Of a stretch of DNA of 27,788 nucleotides, positions 19,750 through 27,540 are shown piece by piece. Within the stretch, counting starts at the first letter, position 1. Each line of letters opens with the position of its first letter. Made by a program: the position numbers and the translations under genes. The DNA is taken from positions 1 through 27,788 of the forward strand of contig JANTGD010000008.1 of the NCBI GenBank assembly GCA_024763135.1, given 5' to 3'. This stretch comes from Thiotrichales bacterium. GTDB lineage: Bacteria; Pseudomonadota; Gammaproteobacteria; UWMA-0217. The notes under the pieces were generated by a model. The model was not told the DNA's origin and made no database searches. It saw nothing but the letters and a program-made list of their open reading frames with translations.

Positions 19750-21435
19750 ATGTCTGAATCTTTTGCAGAGCTGTTCGAGGAAAGTCTCGCTTATACAACG
19801 ATGAAGCCGGGTGCCATTATCAATGGCACGGTGATTGATATTACGCCTGACATGGTTGTAGTCAGCGCGGGTCTGAAATCTGAAGGGGTTATCCCCATCG
19901 AACAGTTCATTAATGCCGATGGTGAAATTGAATGTCAGGTCGGTGATATCGTAGAAGTCACTCTGGATGCGGTGGAGAACGGCCTCGGAGAGACACGCCT
20001 TTCAAGAGAAAAAGCCAAGCGCGCCAAAGCCTGGGAAGAGCTTGAAAAGGCATATGAAAATGATGAAATTGTCAAAGGTGTTTTGACCGGTAAGGTGCGG
20101 GGTGGTTTTACCGTCGAATTGGGCACCATCCGTGCGTTTCTTCCGGGCTCTTTGGTGGACGTGCGTCCGGTCAGGGATACCGCTTACCTGGAAGGCAAGG
20201 AACTCGAATTCAAGCTTGTCAAACTCGATCAAGCACGGAATAACGTGGTTGTCTCCCGCCGTGCTGTGGTGGAATCTGAGTACAGCGCCGAACGCGAAGC
20301 ATTGCTGGAAAATCTGCAGGAAGGTCAAACCGTCAAAGGCGTAGTCAAAAATCTCACCGATTACGGCGCGTTCCTCGATTTAGGGGGCGTGGATGGATTG
20401 CTGCACATTACCGATATGGCCTGGAAACGGGTTAAGCACCCTTCCGAAGTGGTAGAGATCGGTCAGGAGATCGAAGTCAAGGTATTGCGGTTTGATCGCG
20501 AACGTAATCGTGTTTCGTTGGGCCTCAAGCAGTTGGGTGAAGATCCTTGGGCGGACATCACGCGACGTTATCCGGAGCATACCCGTTTATTTGGGAAGGT
20601 TACGAATATCACCGATTATGGCTGTTTTGTCGAAATCGAGGATGGCGTAGAAGGTCTGGTGCACGTCTCTGAAATGGATTGGACCAACAAAAATGTCAAT
20701 CCCGCCAAGGTGGTCCATCTTGGTGATGAGGTCGAGGTGATGATTCTCGATATCGACGAGGAGCGGCGACGCATTTCACTCGGTATGAAGCAATGTCGTC
20801 CGAACCCATGGGAAGACTTTGCAGCCAACTACAATAAAGGTGATCACGTCAAAGGCAAGATTAAGTCGATCACCGACTTCGGTATTTTCGTGGGACTCGA
20901 AGGTGGCATCGATGGCTTGGTCCATCTGTCGGACATCTCCTGGAATCTGCCTGGAGAAGAGGCCGTGCGTGACTACAAGAAGGGTGATGAGCTTGAGACT
21001 GTGGTATTGGCAGTGGACCCTGAACGTGAGCGGATCTCTCTGGGAATCAAACAGTTGGACAAAGATCCCTTCTCGCAGTTTATGGCTGAGCACCCGAAAG
21101 GCAGTATTGTCAACGGTGTCGTGAAAGAGGTGGACGCCAAAGGCGCCGTTATCGAATTGGGTGATTCCGTAGAAGGCTATCTCAGGGCTTCAGAGCTGTC
21201 CCGCGACCGTGTTGAGGATGCAACAACTGTATTGCAGCCTGGAGATGAGGTGGAAGCCAAATTTGTGGGTTTGGATCGGAAGTCCCGCACGATTTCGCTG
21301 TCTATTAAGGCGAAAGAGAGCGATGAAGAGCAAGAAGTCATGCAGGAATACAGTAATCAAAGAGTTACTGCGAACCCTATGCAGGATGCTCTGCGTGATC
21401 TGAAGTCCAAAATGGGAAGCAAAGACGCTTCGTAG
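19750..21435 (+). CDS. rpsA: Small ribosomal subunit protein S1
   Basis: A 561-residue S1 (E. coli 557), the RNA-binding ribosomal protein that recruits structured or Shine-Dalgarno-poor mRNAs to the 30S subunit. Six S1 (OB-fold) repeats are visible, starting at about residues 18, 104, 190, 275, 362 and 449, e.g. VKNLTDYGAFLDLGGVDGLL and ITDFGIFVGLEGGIDGLVHL. The N-terminus MSESFAELFEESL, which binds protein S2, is typical. The ATG is preceded by an AU-rich stretch (TTAATTAGGTTAATTTTTA) with only a weak, distant AGG. E. coli rpsA also lacks a good Shine-Dalgarno and relies on leader structure, so the same mode of initiation is likely. Confidence 0.98.
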   Translation: MSESFAELFEESLAYTTMKPGAIINGTVIDITPDMVVVSAGLKSEGVIPIEQFINADGEIECQVGDIVEVTLDAVENGLGETRLSREKAKRAKAWEELEKAYENDEIVKGVLTGKVRGGFTVELGTIRAFLPGSLVDVRPVRDTAYLEGKELEFKLVKLDQARNNVVVSRRAVVESEYSAEREALLENLQEGQTVKGVVKNLTDYGAFLDLGGVDGLLHITDMAWKRVKHPSEVVEIGQEIEVKVLRFDRERNRVSLGLKQLGEDPWADITRRYPEHTRLFGKVTNITDYGCFVEIEDGVEGLVHVSEMDWTNKNVNPAKVVHLGDEVEVMILDIDEERRRISLGMKQCRPNPWEDFAANYNKGDHVKGKIKSITDFGIFVGLEGGIDGLVHLSDISWNLPGEEAVRDYKKGDELETVVLAVDPERERISLGIKQLDKDPFSQFMAEHPKGSIVNGVVKEVDAKGAVIELGDSVEGYLRASELSRDRVEDATTVLQPGDEVEAKFVGLDRKSRTISLSIKAKESDEEQEVMQEYSNQRVTANPMQDALRDLKSKMGSKDAS

Positions 21436-21559
21436 CAGCGCAGCAGGGATAAGTGACGCTGAGCGCATGTTGTGAATGTCTTAGTGTCACATCCTCCCGG
21501 CACGGCGGAGGCATAGAAGGGGCTGTTTGCCCTCGGTTAAGCACTCCGGAGCGTTGTGC

Positions 21560-21589
21560 TTGGGACGTCTTTTCATTCTCGCCTTATAT
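21560..21589 (+). promoter_or_regulatory. Candidate ihfB promoter
   Basis: TTGGGA (21560-21565) and TTATAT (21584-21589) are 18 bases apart, in the gap between rpsA and ihfB. Transcription would begin near 21596, just upstream of the hairpin at 21609-21631. Confidence 0.35.
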
Positions 21590-21608
21590 AGGCAGTGACA
21601 GGTCGATT

Positions 21609-21634
21609 GGACCCAGGCTAGACCTGGGTCCTTT
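21609..21634 (+). terminator. Strong hairpin between rpsA and ihfB (terminator or leader attenuator)
   Basis: A perfect 9-bp stem GGACCCAGG/CCTGGGTCC (21609-21617 and 21623-21631) with a 5-base loop is followed by only TTT. It could end rpsA transcripts, but it also sits inside the probable ihfB leader, 33 bases before the ATG. The short U-run makes full termination uncertain. Confidence 0.6.
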
Positions 21635-21664
21635 CCGTATTCCAACAAACCACAACCGGATCAC

Positions 21665-21967
21665 ATGACCAAATCAGACTTGATTGAGGTTTTGACTAAA
21701 AAACAACCTCACCTTGCGCCAAAGGATGTAGAGCTGTCTGTAAAGATTCTGCTTGAGCAAATGAGTCGGGCATTATCTGCAGGCGAGCGTATCGAAATAC
21801 GCGGTTTCGGCAGCTTTTCTCTGCACTTTCGCCCACCCAGAATGGGGCGTAACCCGAAAACGGGTGATGCTGTCGAATTGACGGGTAAATATGTGCCGCA
21901 TTTCAAGCCTGGCAAGCAGTTGCGTGAGCGAGTCATGGACGCAGCCGGCCAACCGATTAAAGAGTAG
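21665..21967 (+). CDS. ihfB: Integration host factor subunit beta
   Basis: A 100-residue DNA-bending protein of the HU/IHF family. With IhfA it forms the IHF heterodimer, which bends DNA by inserting prolines into the minor groove. MTKSDLIEVL at the N-terminus, ERIEIRGFGSFSLHFRPPRMGRNPKTG with the intercalating proline arm, and VPHFKPGKQLRERV are typical of the beta subunit (himD). The position right after rpsA is conserved in gammaproteobacteria. The ribosome-binding site is weak (CCGGATCAC before ATG). Confidence 0.96.
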   Translation: MTKSDLIEVLTKKQPHLAPKDVELSVKILLEQMSRALSAGERIEIRGFGSFSLHFRPPRMGRNPKTGDAVELTGKYVPHFKPGKQLRERVMDAAGQPIKE

Positions 21968-22084
21968 TTCAAGCGCATTGTCGGCGTCTTGGTCTTGCTA
22001 TGTGCACCCATTCCTACCTCTGACACATTATTCTGGTGACATTCTGGCGTTTCTTTCTCTTGCCCTAGTCCTGTCATTATTCAA

Positions 22085-22381
22085 ATGAAGTCTTTTTTCT
22101 ATTTTCTAGTGTTTGCAGCTGTCATCATCGGCGCGATTCTTTTTACGATAATGAATCCTGCTGTGGTCGAGATTAATTTAATGCTGACGACCTTGAGCCT
22201 CCCGTTTTCACTGATTGTACTGAGCAGTATTTTGTTGGGTGTATTTCTCGGTATCCTCATCGGGGGTATGATGGTGCTTGGGCGAAAAAGGGAGATTCGT
22301 CGCTTACGCAAAGCACTCGCAAACGCTGAAAAAGAGTTGTCCAATTTGCGTAAAATGCCACTCAAGGACGTCACTTCATAA
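22085..22381 (+). CDS. lapA: LapA family inner-membrane protein
   Basis: A 98-residue LapA (DUF1049) protein, partner of LapB in controlling lipopolysaccharide assembly and LpxC turnover. Two membrane segments are evident (about residues 3-22 and 39-64), followed by a basic, helical cytoplasmic tail (KREIRRLRKALANAEKELSNL) likely to form a coiled coil. The NPAVVEINL motif between the two membrane helices is typical. No Shine-Dalgarno is visible before the ATG (ATTATTCAA). The gene sits 117 bases after ihfB and 25 bases before lapB. Confidence 0.88.
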   Translation: MKSFFYFLVFAAVIIGAILFTIMNPAVVEINLMLTTLSLPFSLIVLSSILLGVFLGILIGGMMVLGRKREIRRLRKALANAEKELSNLRKMPLKDVTS

Positions 22382-22406
22382 TAGACAAGTGGGGTAAGAT
22401 AAGGTT

Positions 22407-23606
22407 ATGGAGCCTTTCCTCTGGCTATTATTGCCAGTTGCAGCTTTGTCGGGTTGGATTACGGCGAAACTGTCGAATCGTAAGGCTCAGCCTGATCCGG
22501 GCCACACCAATCCATTTAGCCAGCATTGCATTCAGGGTTTAAATTACTTACTGAGCGAGCAGTCCGATAAAGCGATCCAGCATCTTGTCGAAATGGTGGA
22601 TGTAGATGAAGATACAGTCGAAACGCATCTGGTACTTGGTAGTCTGTTTCGGCGGCGGGGAGAAGTCGACCGTGCCATACGGATCCATCAAAATATTATC
22701 GCCCGACCGAGCCTGTCTCCCCAGCAACGTTCGAATGCCTTGCTTCAACTAGGCTTGGACTATCTGAAAGCGGGATTGCTCGATCGGGCGGAAGCCATTT
22801 TTCTGCAGTTGGCCGATACCGGTTTTAGCAAGCAGGAGGCCTATGATTACCTTGCATCCGTTTATGAGCAGGAAAAAGAGTGGTCTTCCGCTATCAAAGC
22901 GGTTTCGAGGTTGGAAAAAGCAGGGGGCGAGAGTCAGGTAAAGCGCCTGGCGCATTATCATTGTGAGCTGGCAGAAAAATATATGCGTGAGCGGCGTGCA
23001 GACTTGGCGAAACAAGAGGTCAAACTAGCGCTGGTTACCGATGACGAGTGCATCCGCGCGTATATTCAGTCCGGCGATTTACACCTGAGTCGGGGAGAGC
23101 GCAAAGAGGCATTGAGAGCGTTCGCCCATGGGCTGCAGCGTGATCACTACTTTTCACCCATTATCCTCAAGCATCTCTACGATTATTTTTCCACCCACGG
23201 TGAACTCAAACATCTCATTGATTTCATAAATCACCATGCGGATTGTCGCAAGGATGCGGCTGCCCGCTTTTTTCTGGTGCGCAGCTATGACGAGCTGGGG
23301 GAAGCACAAGAGGTAGATGAGCTTTTGCATGAGGAACTGAATCGTGAGGAAGCGTCGCCTTACATTATCAAGTCGTTTCTTGAAATGATGAGTCAACGAA
23401 CCTCGGGAGAGACGAGTAGCTCATTTCGTGCATTGGAGCGGGTGTTGTCATCACGCCTCAGTACCTATATGGCGTGCCAGTGCAAACACTGTGGATTTGA
23501 ATCCAATGCTATTTTCTGGCAATGCCCGAGCTGTCAGAATTGGGGTACCGTGCGTCCTTATCCCAACCCGTTGGAATACACTTGGTTAGATCGGGAAGTA
23601 ACATGA
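22407..23606 (+). CDS. lapB: Lipopolysaccharide assembly protein LapB
   Basis: A 399-residue LapB (YciM; E. coli 389). It is an inner-membrane-anchored TPR protein that presents LpxC to FtsH and so limits LPS synthesis. Visible are one N-terminal membrane segment (PFLWLLLPVAALSGWI), a run of TPR repeats through about residues 45-350, and a C-terminal rubredoxin-like metal site with two CxxC pairs (CKHCGF and CPSCQNWG) that packs against the TPRs. All four cysteines are present. An AAGG site lies close to the ATG. The stop overlaps the pyrF start as ATGA, as in the yciS-yciM-pyrF order of E. coli. Confidence 0.95.
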   Translation: MEPFLWLLLPVAALSGWITAKLSNRKAQPDPGHTNPFSQHCIQGLNYLLSEQSDKAIQHLVEMVDVDEDTVETHLVLGSLFRRRGEVDRAIRIHQNIIARPSLSPQQRSNALLQLGLDYLKAGLLDRAEAIFLQLADTGFSKQEAYDYLASVYEQEKEWSSAIKAVSRLEKAGGESQVKRLAHYHCELAEKYMRERRADLAKQEVKLALVTDDECIRAYIQSGDLHLSRGERKEALRAFAHGLQRDHYFSPIILKHLYDYFSTHGELKHLIDFINHHADCRKDAAARFFLVRSYDELGEAQEVDELLHEELNREEASPYIIKSFLEMMSQRTSGETSSSFRALERVLSSRLSTYMACQCKHCGFESNAIFWQCPSCQNWGTVRPYPNPLEYTWLDREVT

Positions 23607-24304
23607 CAACAGACTCACCCATTATTGTGGCATTGGATTTCAAGCGTGCAAACGATGCACTGGCATTGGTCCAGCGTTTAGATCCTAGCGAATGTCGGCT
23701 TAAGGTGGGGTTTGAGCTGTTTGTAGCCCAAGGCCCCGGTTTTATCGAACGCCTTCAACAACTGGGGTTTGAGGTGTTTCTCGATTTGAAGTTTCACGAT
23801 ATTCCCAATACTGTTGCCGCAGCTTGTCGTGTCGCAGCCGACTTAGGGGTTTGGATGGTGAATGTGCATGCCAGTGGTGGACAGCGAATGATGGCAGCGG
23901 CGCGGGAAGCACTAGACCAGACGCGCGGAAAACGACCGATACTGATTGCTGTGACGGTGCTCACTTCGCTCGAGCGCCAGGACCTCGAGCCGATTGGTTG
24001 GAATAGGGAGCCGGAGGAACAGGTTTTACGTTTGGCCAAACTTGCGCATGCGGCAGGTGTTGAGGGGGTGGTTTGCTCTGCGCAGGAAGCCGCACGCCTG
24101 CGCAAGCAAGAGGGTGAGGAGTTTCTATTGGTGACGCCAGGAATTCGCATGACGCTGGCGCAGAGTGATGATCAGCGCCGCATTTTGACCCCCAAGGCAG
24201 CGATGGCGGCAGGGAGTAACTATTTGGTCGTTGGGCGTCCCATAACACGAGCTTCCGATCCTTCGAAAACAATAAACGAGATACTGGTCTCGTTGGGAGA
24301 ATGA
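23603..24304 (+). CDS. pyrF: Orotidine 5'-phosphate decarboxylase
   Basis: A 233-residue OMP decarboxylase, last step of UMP synthesis. The start MTTDSPIIVALDF matches the family. The catalytic array is clear: Lys in RLKVGFELF and DLKFHDIPNTV, which contains the Lys and Asp residues of the active site. VTPGIR and the phosphate-binding YLVVGRPIT near the end are also intact. The ATG at 23603 overlaps the lapB stop and follows a GGGAAG site by a few bases. Extending the frame further upstream into lapB is not needed. Confidence 0.96.
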   Translation: MTTDSPIIVALDFKRANDALALVQRLDPSECRLKVGFELFVAQGPGFIERLQQLGFEVFLDLKFHDIPNTVAAACRVAADLGVWMVNVHASGGQRMMAAAREALDQTRGKRPILIAVTVLTSLERQDLEPIGWNREPEEQVLRLAKLAHAAGVEGVVCSAQEAARLRKQEGEEFLLVTPGIRMTLAQSDDQRRILTPKAAMAAGSNYLVVGRPITRASDPSKTINEILVSLGE

Positions 24305-24318
24305 AACAGTTTGCTACC

Positions 24319-24332
24319 ATTTCGATCGAAAT
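24319..24332. promoter_or_regulatory. 14-bp perfect palindrome upstream of galU
   Basis: ATTTCGATCGAAAT is an exact palindrome in the 58-base pyrF-galU gap, ending 30 bases before the galU ATG. It has the form of an operator for a dimeric regulator, but no known regulator is recognised, and no good promoter overlaps it. Confidence 0.35.
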
Positions 24333-24362
24333 TTAAGAGGCGCAACCTTAAAGGACAAAACT

Positions 24363-25253
24363 ATGCCCCAAAAAATACGTAAAGCCGTTTTCCCCGTGGC
24401 AGGCTTGGGTACCCGCTTTCTACCCGCTACCAAAGCAAACCCCAAGGAAATGTTACCAGTCGTCGATAAGCCGTTGATTCAGTATGCCGCTGAAGAAGCG
24501 GTTGCGGCCGGCATCACTGAGCTGATTTTTGTCACAGGGCGTAATAAACGTTCTATTCCAGATCACTTTGACAAAGCCTACGAGCTGGAGATGGAGCTGG
24601 AACATCGTGGTAAGGAGAAGTTATTGGAGTCGGTGCGCAGCATTATTCCGCCTGAAGTTATGTGTGTGTATATTCGCCAGGCCGAAGCGTTAGGTCTGGG
24701 ACACGCTGTTTGGTGTGCCAAGAATGTTGTCGGCGATGAACCGTTTGCTGTCATTCTGGCCGATGATTTGATCGCACCAGCCAATGGGCAGAGTGGTTTG
24801 GCAGAAATGGTAGACGTCTACAATTACCACGGTTGCAGCGTCCTTGGTTCAGAACGCGTACCGCCCGAAGAGACCTTTCGATACGGTGTTGTTGCGGCCG
24901 AAGAGACGGGAGAGCGGCTCTGGAATGTCAATGGCATTGTCGAAAAGCCCCAGCCTGAAGACGCGCCGTCCAATGTTGCAGTGGTAGGGCGATATATTTT
25001 GACCCCGCATATCTTCGAGATGATTGAAAAGACGGGGCAAGGTGCAGGAGGGGAAATCCAACTGACCGATGCAATTGCTGCGCTATTGAAGATGGAGCGG
25101 GTGTTGGCTTATGAGTTCAAAGGCAAGCGTTATGATTGTGGTGACAAGCTCGGATACCTCAAAGCCACGGTTGAATATGGTTTGAAACACAATGAGCTCA
25201 AAGAGGGGTTTGCAGATTATTTGCGTGAGCTCAACATAGACGAGCTGTTGTAG
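24363..25253 (+). CDS. galU: UTP-glucose-1-phosphate uridylyltransferase
   Basis: A 296-residue GalU that makes UDP-glucose from UTP and glucose-1-phosphate for LPS core, capsule and osmoprotectant glucans. Diagnostic stretches: FPVAGLGTRFLPATKANPKE (nucleotide-binding loop), MLPVVDKPLIQY, GLGHAVWCA, VILADDLI with the metal-binding Asp, and GEIQLTDAIA. The length is normal. An AAAGGA site lies about 7 bases before the ATG. It follows pyrF by 58 bases. Placement after LPS-assembly genes may be meaningful or coincidental. Confidence 0.97.
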   Translation: MPQKIRKAVFPVAGLGTRFLPATKANPKEMLPVVDKPLIQYAAEEAVAAGITELIFVTGRNKRSIPDHFDKAYELEMELEHRGKEKLLESVRSIIPPEVMCVYIRQAEALGLGHAVWCAKNVVGDEPFAVILADDLIAPANGQSGLAEMVDVYNYHGCSVLGSERVPPEETFRYGVVAAEETGERLWNVNGIVEKPQPEDAPSNVAVVGRYILTPHIFEMIEKTGQGAGGEIQLTDAIAALLKMERVLAYEFKGKRYDCGDKLGYLKATVEYGLKHNELKEGFADYLRELNIDELL

Positions 25254-25700
25254 TGCAAGATTGATCGCGACAGGGAAGCTATGTAGGGCGGGTAGGTCGG
25301 AGATCACCCTGGCGCGATGACCGGTAACAAAGTTGATCGTGCTCTGCCGGTGCGCTATGGCCTGTCTGTAAAATCCGTGTAGTTCGGGCCTGCGCTGGCC
25401 CGGTGATGCCCCGCTGGCCTATGGAACCGCAGCCCGGTCTCCGACGTTCGGCGCACTGTCGCAGCGGAGCAGGCATTAAGGGTGTAGCCTGGTGGGGGGT
25501 TAGGCTACGCCGTCTATCGCGACAAACGTTGAGGCAATGGCATGCAGGCTTTTGTCAATACGTGCCAGATCTTACTCAGATAATACCGTTTGCAGCCAAG
25601 CGGCGTTTAATCCGACAGGCAGCTCATCTGGAGTAGCCGCTGCGGCGTCGGATCATCGCAAAGATGCCCTGCCTACTTCTCTCTTGAGGCCTGCGCGCTA
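25254..25700. other. galU-hemL convergent intergenic region, rich in inverted repeats
   Basis: These 447 bases between the two convergent stops have no recognised gene; the longer open frames match nothing I know. They contain several pairings: GTCGGAGA (25296-25303) with TCTCCGAC (25438-25445), ATCACC with GGTGAT (25303-25308, 25402-25407), a CGGGCC/GGCCCG hairpin (25385-25402), and a 10-bp stem at 25481-25511. No canonical U-run terminator is seen for either gene. Confidence 0.55.
25481..25511. repeat. 10-bp-stem hairpin between galU and hemL
   Basis: GGTGTAGCCT (25481-25490) pairs with AGGCTACGCC (25502-25511) with one G-U, across an 11-base G-rich loop. No U-run follows on either strand, so it is not a classic terminator. 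It could be a bidirectional 3'-end stabiliser or a relic of a repeat element. Confidence 0.5.
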
Positions 25701-26996
25701 TTACTCATCAGGCAGCGTAGAGAAGGCGGACTTTGCGGCATCCAATGTGTGCTGAATGTCAGTTTCGCTGTGAGCGCTGGACACAAAACCTGCTTCGTAG
25801 GCCGATGGAGCCAGATAGACGCCATGATCAAGCATGGCATGGAAAAAGTGTGAAAAATGCGCCAGATTGCATTGGGTCGCCTGGGTGAAACTCGTGACTC
25901 GTTTGGCTTGTGTGAAGAAGATGCCAAACATGCCGCCGACCTGACTGGCGGCAAATGGAATGCCTGCATCCTCCGCCAGTTCCACTAAATTGTCGATCAA
26001 ATGGGTCGTTTTTGCGGTTAATGCCGTATAGAAATCTGGTTCTGAGATAATGTCCAGGGTGGCCAGGCCTGCAGTCATGGCGATTGGGTTGCCCGATAGC
26101 GTGCCCGCCTGATACACCGGCCCGACGGGAGCGAGATATTCCATTACATCACGACGCCCACCCAACGCACCGACCGGCATGCCTCCTCCAATGATTTTGC
26201 CCAGAGTGGTTAAATCCGGTCGAACTCCATAGAGAGATTGAGCGCCTCCTAGAGCGACGCGGAAGCCCGTCATCACCTCATCAAAAATTAACAGGCTGTC
26301 AAATTGATCGCACAGTTCGCGGAGCCCTTCGAGAAAGCCAGGTTCCGGCGGGATACAGTTCATATTGCCAGCCACAGGCTCAACGATAATGCAGGCAATC
26401 TCCGCACCGAGGGCCTCGAATACGAGTTTCACGCTTTCAATATTATTGTATTCCAGGGTTAAGGTATGCTGCGCGAGATCGGCGGGTACGCCCGGGGAAT
26501 TGGGCACACCCAATGTCAAGGCTCCAGACCCAGCTTTGACGAGCAGGGAGTCCCCGTGGCCGTGATAGCAGCCTTCAAACTTCACGATTTTGTCTCTTCC
26601 CGTAAAGCCGCGCGCTAAACGGATGGCGCTCATGGTGGCTTCGGTCCCCGAGCTGACCATTCTGACTTCATCCATACTGGGTAGAATGTCACAAACCCTG
26701 CGGGCGAGTTCGATTTCAATGGCCGTTGGCGCGCCGTAACTCAAACCCCGGGTGGCGGCTTCCTGAACTGCTTGAACAATGCGTGGGTGCGCGTGACCTG
26801 CAATCATGGGCCCCCAGGATCCAACGTAGTCGATATAGCGGTTACCATCCACATCGTAGAGATAAGCGTCATCGGCACGCTCGATAAAGACGGGCGTTCC
26901 ACCAACGCCTTTAAAGGCGCGTACGGGAGAGTTTACGCCACCAGGGAGGTAGTGTTGCGCTTGTTCGAACAGTTCTTGCGAGCGTGATAAATGCAT
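25701..26996 (-). CDS. hemL: Glutamate-1-semialdehyde 2,1-aminomutase
   Basis: A 431-residue PLP enzyme that converts glutamate-1-semialdehyde to 5-aminolevulinate in the C5 heme pathway. Evidence: LPGGVNSPVRAFKGVGG near the N-terminus, VSSGTEATMSAIRLARG, KFEGCYHGHGDSLLVKAGSG, LIFDEVMTGFRVA and the PLP lysine in LGKIIGGGMPVGALGG (Lys267). Length and motifs are complete. The ATG at 26996 gives the typical N-terminus MHLSRSQELFEQA. The Shine-Dalgarno is poor. The gene stands alone, convergent with galU, with a candidate promoter about 35 bases upstream of the start. The neighbouring 3' intergenic space and the mobile element upstream suggest a region of past rearrangement. Confidence 0.97.
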   Translation of the reverse strand: MHLSRSQELFEQAQHYLPGGVNSPVRAFKGVGGTPVFIERADDAYLYDVDGNRYIDYVGSWGPMIAGHAHPRIVQAVQEAATRGLSYGAPTAIEIELARRVCDILPSMDEVRMVSSGTEATMSAIRLARGFTGRDKIVKFEGCYHGHGDSLLVKAGSGALTLGVPNSPGVPADLAQHTLTLEYNNIESVKLVFEALGAEIACIIVEPVAGNMNCIPPEPGFLEGLRELCDQFDSLLIFDEVMTGFRVALGGAQSLYGVRPDLTTLGKIIGGGMPVGALGGRRDVMEYLAPVGPVYQAGTLSGNPIAMTAGLATLDIISEPDFYTALTAKTTHLIDNLVELAEDAGIPFAASQVGGMFGIFFTQAKRVTSFTQATQCNLAHFSHFFHAMLDHGVYLAPSAYEAGFVSSAHSETDIQHTLDAAKSAFSTLPDE

Positions 26997-27028
26997 TGTT
27001 TAAGGTAATTTGTGACTGGGAGCCAGTG

Positions 27029-27058
27029 ATTATGCCTAAAGAAGTGTGGACTGCGCAA
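27029..27058 (-). promoter_or_regulatory. Candidate hemL promoter
   Basis: Read on the minus strand, TTGCGC (27053-27058) and CATAAT (27029-27034) are 18 bases apart and point toward hemL, predicting a leader of about 26 bases. Confidence 0.4.
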
Positions 27059-27147
27059 AGCCAAGCGGTAGTTCGGATCGTTCACTACCGGGTCGAACGG
27101 CCCAATTTGGGCATGGTTTAAGTACGTTGGATCTGGCTTCAGATTAA

Positions 27148-27307
27148 GGAAGCTCTGATCAATTCGTAACACGGCATCTTGCGGCGCAAAACCGCCTACT
27201 TCTGCGTTGCGGATCTTCGCAATAGCCTGCTATTACCTGCGATCCGCGCCTTGAGCTGGACGATTTTTCACCACAATCTGCGCGCGCCAGAATAAATCAG
27301 AGCTTCG
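27148..27307. mobile_element. 160-bp MITE-like palindromic element with TTAA target duplication
   Basis: Terminal inverted repeats GGAAGCTCTGAT (27148-27159) and ATCAGAGCTTCG (27296-27307) match over 11 of 12 positions. They are flanked on both sides by TTAA (27144-27147 and 27308-27311). The inside is also self-complementary: GCGGATC/GATCCGC and AATAG/CTATT pair around a 4-base centre lying exactly at the midpoint of the element. It has no coding capacity, so it would need a transposase supplied in trans. The TTAA duplication fits the YTAR target of the IS5 group, which is an inference. Confidence 0.75.
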
Positions 27308-27507
27308 TTAAGGCGTTGTCGCGCACCGGAAATGTAGAGGCGCGTGGTCAGTGACCGGCGGACACGAAAAAATAATGTCGCCAACAGGCGATGGACGGCG
27401 ATACCACTAAGTTGTGCTACTTTTTTCAATGCGGCCGATTCACTCTCTTTAGACGTACAGGCCCGTGCTGTGTCCGTGGGGCAGCGATCGGCGTGCCCTT
27501 TCTTTTG

Positions 27508-27540
27508 GTTCTTTTATTTGGGCGAGCAAAGAAAATGAAC
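27508..27540. repeat. Pyrimidine/purine inverted repeat of a recurrent intergenic type
   Basis: GTTCTTTTATTTG (27508-27520) and CAAAGAAAATGAAC (27527-27540) form a near-perfect inverted repeat around a 6-base loop. Translated on the plus strand the region reads FFWFFYLGEQRK. From memory, near-identical DNA and the matching spurious peptide recur between genes in many beta- and gammaproteobacteria; this could not be searched here. Confidence 0.5.

Noticed and set aside
25403..25755. Two overlapping open frames of 72-77 codons between galU and hemL
   Set aside because: No ribosome-binding site, no motif, and the second runs into the end of hemL on the opposite strand; the inverted repeats explain the region better.
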